DNA from: HGM11368 sp051883415
Lineage (GTDB): Bacteria > Bacillota > Clostridia > Christensenellales > UBA3700
Length of the DNA stretch: 12,083 nt
Direction: 5' to 3'
Assembly (NCBI GenBank): GCA_051883415.1
Contig: JBJETR010000035.1
Span: 1 to 12,083, forward strand
Each line of letters begins with the position of its first letter. The stretch's first letter is position 1. Shown here piece by piece: positions 1 through 5,206 of the stretch. Position numbers and translations under genes: made by a program. The notes below the pieces were generated by a model, which was not told the DNA's origin, did not search any database, and saw only the letters and a program-made list of their open reading frames with translations.

Positions 1-405
1 TATTGCTATTATGAAAACGGATATTTAGTTACTTGGTACACGTACAAAGAAGGGTTGAGTTACACTTTGAGTAGCGACGGTCTTTCGTATGCGGTTAAGA
101 GATATTCTTATACGGTAGACGATGAGAAAAACGTCGTTATACCTAGCGAACACAACGGCAAACCCGTTACGGGAATATCTGTTATGGCATTTGTGTCTAT
201 CAAAGGTCTAAAATCCATAACAATACCTAATAGCATTGAAAAGTTTGCTTGGATAATAATCGGGGACTGCACCGACTTGACGACAATCAACTATCAAGGT
301 ACTATGGAGCAATGGAGGGCAATAGAAAAAAATAGTTTTTGGGAACAAAATAATTCGGTCGACTTTGCAATTCATTGCACCGACGGCGATATTGCCAAAG
401 AATAA
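1..405 (+). CDS. BspA-like leucine-rich-repeat protein, C-terminal part (5' end outside window)
   Basis: The frame is open from base 1 and ends at TAA 403-405, so this is the last 134 codons of a larger gene. A TTG at 55 is in frame but has no reason to be the start. The protein shows the BspA/LRR_5 pattern: a GLSYTLSSDGLSY lead-in, then VVIPSEHNGKPVTGI, LKSITIPNSIEKF and a closing segment with INYQGTMEQW and IHCTDG. LRR_5 proteins with this type of ending are common in gut Clostridia and are usually surface or secreted proteins that bind host or microbial ligands. No anchor, cell-wall repeat or membrane segment is present in this C-terminal part, so any targeting signal must lie upstream. 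The final repeat is followed by only a short tail. Family assignment is confident; ligand and location are unknown. Confidence 0.8.
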   Translation, partial: YCYYENGYLVTWYTYKEGLSYTLSSDGLSYAVKRYSYTVDDEKNVVIPSEHNGKPVTGISVMAFVSIKGLKSITIPNSIEKFAWIIIGDCTDLTTINYQGTMEQWRAIEKNSFWEQNNSVDFAIHCTDGDIAKE

Positions 406-410
406 ATGCC

Positions 411-440
411 AAGTAGCAATCGCAAGGTTGCTACTTTTTT
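411..440 (+). terminator. Rho-independent terminator of the LRR gene
   Basis: An 11-bp stem pairs 411-421 with 426-436 (AAGTAGCAA with TTGCTACTT, plus a T-G and a C-G pair) and closes on a GCAA (GNRA) tetraloop. It continues into a T run to 440. It begins 6 bases after the stop codon. Confidence 0.9.
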
Positions 441-502
441 GCCAAAAAAACAAATAAAAATAACAAAATACATATAATTTACAACTTTTTGGATAATTCG
501 CT

Positions 503-530
503 TGCAATAATCGGATATAATTGTTAAAAT
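503..530 (+). promoter_or_regulatory. Probable promoter of gap
   Basis: TTGCAA (503-508) and TAAAAT (525-530) are separated by 16 bases, and a TG at 522-523 gives an extended -10. Transcription would start near 537, about 40 bases before the gap ATG. A TATAAT at 516-521 is also present but has no -35 at a suitable distance (only 7 bases from TTGCAA). Confidence 0.6.
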
Positions 531-562
531 ATTGGCAGTAACAAATAAGAATTTATTTTTTT

Positions 563-567
563 GGAGG
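563..567 (+). promoter_or_regulatory. Ribosome binding site deciding the gap start
   Basis: GGAGG lies 9 bases before the ATG at 577. A longer in-frame reading starts at TTG 532, but it would place this site inside the gene and add 15 residues not found in the family. The ATG at 577 is therefore the start. Confidence 0.9.
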
Positions 568-576
568 AATATAATT

Positions 577-1599
577 ATGGCAAATGTAAGAGTTGCAATC
601 AACGGTTTTGGCCGTATCGGTCGTCTCGCTTTCAGACAAATGTTCGGCGCAGAGGGCTATGAAGTAGTCGCTATCAACGATTTGACAAGCCCAAAAATGC
701 TTGCTCATCTTTTGAAGTATGACACCATGCAAGGCAACTACGCAAGAGACCACAAGGTTGACTTTACCGACAATTCTATCATCGTTGACGGCAAAGAAAT
801 CACCATTTACGCAAAGGCTAACGCTGCAGAACTTCCTTGGGGAGAACTCAACGTTGACGTAGTGCTCGAGTGCACCGGTTTCTACACCTCTAAGGCTAAA
901 GCTCAAGCTCACATCGACGCAGGCGCTAAGAACGTCGTTATCTCCGCACCAGCAGGCAACGACCTTCCTACTATCGTTTACAACGTAAACCACAAGACTT
1001 TGACCAAAGAAGACCACATCATCTCGGCTGCTTCTTGCACCACCAACTGTCTTGCTCCTATGGCTAAAGCTCTCAACGACTACGCTCCTATCCAATCGGG
1101 TATCATGACCACCGTTCACGCTTACACCGGTGACCAAATGATCCTTGACGGACCACAAAGAAAGGGCGACCTCAGAAGATCCAGAGCAGGCGCTATGAAC
1201 ATCGTTCCTAACAGCACCGGCGCTGCTAAGGCTATCGGTCTTGTTATCCCAGAACTCAACGGCAAGCTTATCGGTTCTGCTCAACGTGTTCCTACCGCTA
1301 CCGGTTCTACCACCATTCTCGTAGCAGTAGTTAAGGGCAAGGATATCACCAAAGAGGGTATCAACGAAGCTATGAAGGCTCAAGCTACCGAATCTTTCGG
1401 TTACAACACCGATGAAATCGTTTCTTCCGACGTTGTTGGTATGAGATTTGGTTCTTTGTTTGACGCTACTCAAACCATGGTTTCTAAGATTGACGAAGAT
1501 ACATACCAAGTACAAGTCGTTTCTTGGTACGACAACGAAAATTCTTACACCAGCCAAATGGTAAGAACTATCAAATACTTTGCAGAACTTAACAAATAA
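577..1599 (+). CDS. gap: Glyceraldehyde-3-phosphate dehydrogenase, type I
   Basis: This is the glycolytic NAD-dependent enzyme that converts glyceraldehyde-3-phosphate and phosphate to 1,3-bisphosphoglycerate in the cytoplasm. The 340-residue product is the usual family length. It starts with the Rossmann motif INGFGRIGR (8-16). Asp35 follows the second strand, as in NAD-preferring forms. The active-site segment ASCTTN places catalytic Cys at 154, and catalytic His is 181 in TTVHAYTG. The C-terminal WYDNENSYTSQM is intact. Codons are strongly biased (AAC, GAC, GCT, CTT/CTC, CAA), unlike the other genes here, which fits very high expression. The gene has its own promoter and terminator, and no pgk, tpiA or eno lies beside it in this window. 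Family and function are near certain; coenzyme preference is inferred from one residue. Confidence 0.98.
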   Translation: MANVRVAINGFGRIGRLAFRQMFGAEGYEVVAINDLTSPKMLAHLLKYDTMQGNYARDHKVDFTDNSIIVDGKEITIYAKANAAELPWGELNVDVVLECTGFYTSKAKAQAHIDAGAKNVVISAPAGNDLPTIVYNVNHKTLTKEDHIISAASCTTNCLAPMAKALNDYAPIQSGIMTTVHAYTGDQMILDGPQRKGDLRRSRAGAMNIVPNSTGAAKAIGLVIPELNGKLIGSAQRVPTATGSTTILVAVVKGKDITKEGINEAMKAQATESFGYNTDEIVSSDVVGMRFGSLFDATQTMVSKIDEDTYQVQVVSWYDNENSYTSQMVRTIKYFAELNK

Positions 1600-1620
1600 G
1601 TCTAACTAATTAAATACGCA

Positions 1621-1650
1621 AAGGGGCGGATAACAATCCGCCTCTTTTTG
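1621..1650 (+). terminator. Rho-independent terminator of gap
   Basis: A strong GC-rich stem pairs 1621-1631 with 1636-1646 (core GGCGGAT with ATCCGCC, including one G-T pair). It closes on an AACA loop and runs into a T tract (1645-1649). It begins 21 bases after the gap stop. Confidence 0.93.
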
Positions 1651-1673
1651 TTGAAGCAAATTGTATTATCAAT

Positions 1674-1698
1674 GTTGCACTTAGTTTGGCGTTGCACT
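1674..1698 (+). repeat. Two direct copies of GTTGCACT upstream of the ClC gene
   Basis: GTTGCACT occurs at 1674-1681 and 1691-1698, start to start 17 bases apart. The second copy ends about 100 bases before the predicted promoter. The rest of 1651-1795 is AT-rich with no convincing gene. The spacing could suit a dimeric regulator, but such a short repeat can also arise by chance. Confidence 0.3.
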
Positions 1699-1795
1699 AA
1701 ATTTATTCTAAAAACGCAAAGTTTAACTATTATTACCGTGAGAATTAGTATGTCTTGCCACAGCTAAAACGAGCTAATTTATAGTGAGGCGGGTA

Positions 1796-1824
1796 TTGAC
1801 AAAATAGTATTATTTTATTAAAAT
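1796..1824 (+). promoter_or_regulatory. Promoter of the ClC antiporter gene
   Basis: A perfect -35 TTGACA (1796-1801) and a -10 TAAAAT (1819-1824) are separated by exactly 17 bases. The expected transcription start is about 1830-1832, only about 8-10 bases before the ATG. The AGGAGA ribosome binding site (1830-1835) would then sit at the extreme 5' end of the message. Confidence 0.8.
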
Positions 1825-1839
1825 ATCTTAGGAGAAAGT

Positions 1840-3411
1840 ATGAAACTCAATAGCCAACAAAAACGAAAACAGTTTTTGTCAAAACTAAAATACATAGTTG
1901 TCCCTGTTATTGCCTACGGTGGTGTGGCAGGGGTTTTTACGGGCTTTATTGTGAGTTTGTTCAACCTCTGCGCCAATTTTTTGTCTAGCAAGAGTAGCGA
2001 GATTTACGCTTACGTTGCTAAGAACCCTGCCTTTATTCCGTTGCTATTCTTGGGGTTAATAGTGTTGGCGTTGGCAATGTATGCCATACACAAAGCTTGC
2101 CCGCACGTTAGAGGTAGCGGAATGGTGCAAGCCGAAGGCGTGATGAGAGGACTGGTGACGCTCAAGTGGCTACGCACTTTGATTGCTACTATCACGGGTT
2201 CGTTTATCAGCTTTTTTGCGGGATTGTCGCTTGGCTCGGAAGGTCCGTCGGTGCAGATAGGTGCAATGACGGCACAAGGAACCAGCGAACTGATGGGTAG
2301 TCGTCCCGCCAGGAAGAGATATATAATGACGGGTGGTGCCTCGGCAGGTCTTGCAGTAGCCTTCAATGCACCGCTTACGGGCATTATATTTGCTCTTGAA
2401 GAAGCGCATAGAAGATTTACACCTATGATTTTGATGACGGCTTCGTCGTCGGTTATTTCGGGTACCATTACCTATCGACTTTTGTCCACCCTATGGGGAG
2501 CGGGCGACAAGGTGCTGTTTGATATGGGATATATCATGCCTATCGCTACGGCTGACTCGTGGATGCTACTTATACTCGGCTTGGTGTGTGGAGTAACGGC
2601 AATATTCTTCAACTTTGCCCTCGTACGCACACAACAATTGACCGATAAACTCGAGAAGAAGTTTCCGTATTGGCTTAGACTTATATTGGTATTCGTTTTG
2701 ACGGGCGTTACGGGACTCGTGCTCAGCGACGTCAACGGCGGCGGACACGGACTTATCATCAAAATCGCCAACCTTGACTTTACTTGGCAAATGCTTCTTT
2801 TGTTGCTTTTGGTTAAGTTGATAATGATAATATTCTGCTACAATTCGGGGGCGACGGGAGGTCTGTTTATACCTATGCTCGCTATTGGCGCATTGGTTGG
2901 AGGACTGTGCGGAAAGCTCTTTATCGCAATGGGACTAGATGAAGTGTATTATAAGGCTATCGTGTGTATAGCTATGACCACTTTCTTCGGTGCAAGCGTG
3001 AGGGCACCTATCACGGCGATAGTGCTTATCGTGGAAATTACGGGTTATTCGGCAGGCTTTTTGTCCTCGGCAATAGCTATTTTTAGTGCGTATATGGTTG
3101 CAGAGCTCCTAGGTAACCGACCTATATATGACAGTATGCTTGCCCGTTTTGTCAAGATACAAAACAAGGGTACGACTATCAAGACCGTTACCTTCGAAGT
3201 GCAGATAGAGCTGGGAGCATTTTTGGTGGGCAAGAGCGTCGGCGACATTATGTGGCCAGCCAACTGCCTTGTCAAGGGCATTACACGTGGCGAAGAACGT
3301 ATAGTGCCTGACGGCGAAACGCTCATCGAAGTGGGGGATATCCTCAATATCGAAGTGGAAACCACCAATCCGAAAAAATCTTACGATTATATCAAAGACT
3401 TGGTGGCATAA
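1840..3411 (+). CDS. clcA: ClC-family chloride/proton antiporter with C-terminal TrkA-C domain
   Basis: This is a polytopic inner-membrane protein of 523 residues that should exchange chloride for protons. The ClC signatures are in order: GSGMV (92-96, the Ser that binds chloride in E. coli ClcA), GSEGP (132-136, gating Glu134), FALEEAH with Glu188 at the position of the internal proton glutamate, GGLFIP (340-345), and Tyr430 in GNRPIYDSML, matching the central-gate tyrosine. The two glutamates argue for an antiporter rather than a channel, and GSEGP argues against the fluoride-specific CLC-F branch. Residues about 445-510 form a soluble domain of the TrkA-C (RCK_C) type, with LVGKSVGDI and a terminal VGDILNIEV. 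This domain often binds regulatory ligands. Such fusions are common in Gram-positive ClC proteins. The gene is transcribed alone, and the start is supported by AGGAG five bases upstream. Confidence 0.93.
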   Translation: MKLNSQQKRKQFLSKLKYIVVPVIAYGGVAGVFTGFIVSLFNLCANFLSSKSSEIYAYVAKNPAFIPLLFLGLIVLALAMYAIHKACPHVRGSGMVQAEGVMRGLVTLKWLRTLIATITGSFISFFAGLSLGSEGPSVQIGAMTAQGTSELMGSRPARKRYIMTGGASAGLAVAFNAPLTGIIFALEEAHRRFTPMILMTASSSVISGTITYRLLSTLWGAGDKVLFDMGYIMPIATADSWMLLILGLVCGVTAIFFNFALVRTQQLTDKLEKKFPYWLRLILVFVLTGVTGLVLSDVNGGGHGLIIKIANLDFTWQMLLLLLLVKLIMIIFCYNSGATGGLFIPMLAIGALVGGLCGKLFIAMGLDEVYYKAIVCIAMTTFFGASVRAPITAIVLIVEITGYSAGFLSSAIAIFSAYMVAELLGNRPIYDSMLARFVKIQNKGTTIKTVTFEVQIELGAFLVGKSVGDIMWPANCLVKGITRGEERIVPDGETLIEVGDILNIEVETTNPKKSYDYIKDLVA

Positions 3412-3438
3412 AAGTCGATACGTATCTAATTATTGTAC

Positions 3439-3478
3439 AAAAAAGACTCGAACAGTTATGTGTCGAGTCTAATTTTTT
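3439..3478. terminator. Bidirectional terminator between convergent genes
   Basis: AGACTCGA (3444-3451) pairs with TCGAGTCT (3463-3470) over an 11-base loop. The stem has a run of A on its left (3439-3444) and a run of T on its right (3473-3478), so it can end transcripts from both the ClC gene and the minus-strand ABC-F gene. Confidence 0.9.
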
Positions 3479-3504
3479 GCTAATTGTTATCGAGCAACGT
3501 GCGA

Positions 3505-5052
3505 TTAAAATTCGATATCGAATATATCTGTGCAGAGCTTTTCGGCGTACATCGGCTCGTGGCTGACGAGGATAATTGCGCCTTTGTATTCGGCTAGTGC
3601 CTCGAACAAAGCTTCTTTTGAATTGACGTCGAGGTGGTTGGTCGGCTCGTCGAGTATGAGGAAGTTGCTCTCCTTTTGCATAAGTGCGCACAGTTTGATT
3701 TTGACTTGTTCGCCACCCGACAGTGAGCCTATTGCTTTGGTGGTCAATTCTTTCTTTAGTCCCACTCTGGCTAGTTGCGTGCGGATGTCCTTTTGGCTCA
3801 TCTTGGGATAGGTTTCGTTCATAAAGGTTATGGCGTTGATTTCCATAGAACGAAACTGTAAGTCTTGCTCGATATAGTTGATTTTGCTATTGACGTTGAA
3901 GGCAAACTTGCCCGATATGGCAGGGAGCTTTTTCATCAAGGTTTTGAGTAGGGTAGTCTTGCCTAGTCCGTTGGTGCCTCTTATCCATAGCTTGGTGTCG
4001 CTTGCCATCTCAAAGGATATTGGTGGCAATATCGCCTTGCCGTCGTAGCCTATCTCGAGGTCTTTGACTTCTAGCATGTGCTTGGTGACAGCCAAAGTGT
4101 AAGGGAAGTCGAAGGTTGGCTTTTCGACGCTGACGGGCTTTTGCATAACCTCTATTCTGTCAAGCATCTTTTTGCGAGAGTTTGCCATACCTGCCGTAGC
4201 CGCACGAGCCTTGTTGCGAGCGATATAGTCTTCCATTTTCTTGATTTCTCGTTGTTGGCGCTCATAACTGTCGGCGTATTGCTTGGCGTTTTGTTCGTGT
4301 TGTGTCAAAAATTCGTCGTAGTTGCCCCAATATTTGCGTATCATAGAGTTCTCGATATTGACGATGATTTTGCACACGTCGTTGAGGAAAACGGTATCGT
4401 GGGAGATGAGAATGAAGGTGCCCTTGTAGCTATCCAAAAACTTGCGAAGCCACTCGATATGTTCCAAATCGAGGAAGTTGGTCGGCTCGTCGAGGAGCAT
4501 AACGTCAAGGTCTTCGAGTAGAAGTTTGGCAAGCATCAACTTGGCACGCTGACCACCGCTTAATTTGGAGATAACTGTATCGTAGCCGAAGTTGTGCACG
4601 CCGAGTCCGCCTGCCACCTTTTTGATTTTGCTATCCAAATCGTAGAAGTCCTCGTTGTCGAGGTACTCTTGCATCTTGGACGAGCGATTGATGAGCTTAT
4701 CCAACTCATCGGGATCTTCAACAGTCGCCATATCGCAATATAACTGTTCTAACTTTTCGTTGATTTCGTATAGATAATTGAAGGAAGAACGCAGGTATTC
4801 CATTACCGTCTGCGAGCGGTCAATGTTGGCGTGTTGGTCGAGATATCCCCAACGAATGCCGTTTAGCCATTTGATTTCGCCCGAATCTTGAGGGAGTCTA
4901 CCCGCAATGATATTCATAAAGGTGGTTTTGCCTGCACCGTTGAGTCCGACTATGCCAATGTGCTCGCCGTTGTTGACGGTGAGGTCGGCGTTGTCAAACA
5001 AAACCTTGGAATCGAAGATATGCGTCAAGCCCTTGATAGTCAAAATACTCAT
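3505..5052 (-). CDS. ABC-F family ATPase (ribosome-associated, two ABC domains)
   Basis: The 515-residue soluble protein has two ABC ATPase domains and no membrane segment, which defines the ABC-F group of ribosome-binding ATPases. Domain 1 has Walker A GLNGAGKTT (36-44), signature LSGGQ (164-168) and Walker B ending in DEP with catalytic Glu189. Domain 2 has Walker A GTNGLGKTT (359-367), signature LSGGE (444-448) and Glu469. The charged linker at about 240-310 (KYWGNYDEFLTQHEQ, then a Lys/Arg/Glu-rich helix) corresponds to the P-site tRNA interaction motif. Known members are translation factors (EttA, YbiT, Uup types) or antibiotic-resistance proteins that clear drugs from the ribosome. Overall length and layout look most like the YbiT type, but I cannot fix the subgroup by eye. 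The gene is monocistronic. No ribosome binding site precedes the ATG. Confidence 0.93.
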   Translation of the reverse strand: MSILTIKGLTHIFDSKVLFDNADLTVNNGEHIGIVGLNGAGKTTFMNIIAGRLPQDSGEIKWLNGIRWGYLDQHANIDRSQTVMEYLRSSFNYLYEINEKLEQLYCDMATVEDPDELDKLINRSSKMQEYLDNEDFYDLDSKIKKVAGGLGVHNFGYDTVISKLSGGQRAKLMLAKLLLEDLDVMLLDEPTNFLDLEHIEWLRKFLDSYKGTFILISHDTVFLNDVCKIIVNIENSMIRKYWGNYDEFLTQHEQNAKQYADSYERQQREIKKMEDYIARNKARAATAGMANSRKKMLDRIEVMQKPVSVEKPTFDFPYTLAVTKHMLEVKDLEIGYDGKAILPPISFEMASDTKLWIRGTNGLGKTTLLKTLMKKLPAISGKFAFNVNSKINYIEQDLQFRSMEINAITFMNETYPKMSQKDIRTQLARVGLKKELTTKAIGSLSGGEQVKIKLCALMQKESNFLILDEPTNHLDVNSKEALFEALAEYKGAIILVSHEPMYAEKLCTDIFDIEF

Positions 5053-5058
5053 ACCGAC

Positions 5059-5087
5059 ATTGTATAGTTTGGCTCACGATTTGTCAA
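5059..5087 (-). promoter_or_regulatory. Promoter of the ABC-F gene, placed for a leaderless transcript
   Basis: On the minus strand, TTGACA (5087-5082) and TACAAT (5064-5059) are separated by exactly 17 bases. The expected start, about 7 bases past the -10, is position 5052, the A of the ATG. The bases just before the ATG (AATGTCGGT) contain no Shine-Dalgarno sequence, which fits a leaderless message. Confidence 0.7.
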
Positions 5088-5101
5088 ACGAATATAAGGG
5101 G

Positions 5102-5179
5102 TAAGCCGTTTTGCATATTGACAGTGATACGAGGGCGTATTATAATAATTATATAAAACAATAGAATAGTCACGGCTTA
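5102..5179. repeat. Inverted repeat TAAGCCGT / ACGGCTTA flanking the operon promoter
   Basis: TAAGCCGT (5102-5109) is the exact reverse complement of ACGGCTTA (5172-5179). The centres are 70 bp apart and bracket the promoter at 5118-5146. The two could be half-sites for a regulator acting by looping, but an 8-bp match in this much sequence is not strong evidence. Confidence 0.3.
5118..5146 (+). promoter_or_regulatory. Consensus promoter of the mannoside/glucoside operon
   Basis: TTGACA (5118-5123) and TATAAT (5141-5146) are separated by exactly 17 bases, a perfect sigma-A/sigma-70 promoter. Transcription should start near 5153, leaving a leader of about 54 bases before the first ATG. So strong a core promoter in front of a catabolic operon suggests control by a repressor or in the leader rather than by an activator. 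Confidence 0.9.
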
Positions 5180-5193
5180 TAGGCGACGTGATT
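5168..5193 (+). promoter_or_regulatory. Leader hairpin immediately before the ribosome binding site
   Basis: AGTCACG (5168-5174) can pair with CGTGATT (5187-5193), 7 bp with one G-T pair, across a 12-base loop. The stem ends directly next to the GGAGAG site at 5194. It could affect translation of the first gene, or act as an operator in DNA. No T run follows, so it is not a terminator. Confidence 0.4.
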
Positions 5194-5200
5194 GGAGAGA
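5194..5200 (+). promoter_or_regulatory. Ribosome binding site deciding the beta-mannosidase start
   Basis: GGAGAGA ends 6 bases before the ATG at 5207. An in-frame TTG at 5192 overlaps this site and cannot be the real start. The first gene of the operon therefore begins at 5207. Confidence 0.85.
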
Positions 5201-5206
5201 ATCGAT

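Noticed and set aside
55..57. TTG as the start of a short LRR protein
   Set aside because: The same frame is open to base 1 and the upstream residues join smoothly, so the gene is cut by the window edge, not started here.
473..478. TATAAT as a -10 for gap
   Set aside because: There is no -35 at a workable distance; the nearest, TTGCCA at 439-444, is 28 bases away and lies within the preceding terminator.
553..1557. A 334-codon open frame antisense to gap
   Set aside because: It mirrors a gene with strong codon bias, has Ser/Val/Arg-rich composition without any recognised motif, and gap itself is certain. It is a shadow of the real gene.
1651..1795. Possible small gene or small RNA between gap and clcA
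   Set aside because: Only very short frames without ribosome binding sites are present, and there is no promoter-plus-terminator pair. I see nothing firm beyond the short direct repeat.
4078..4521. A 147-codon plus-strand frame inside the ABC-F gene
   Set aside because: It has no ribosome binding site, is antisense to well-conserved ABC motifs, and shows no family signature.
5168..5193. Riboswitch or attenuator in the mannoside operon leader
   Set aside because: The leader is only about 54 bases, with one small hairpin and no T run or alternative fold, which is too short for a known riboswitch class.
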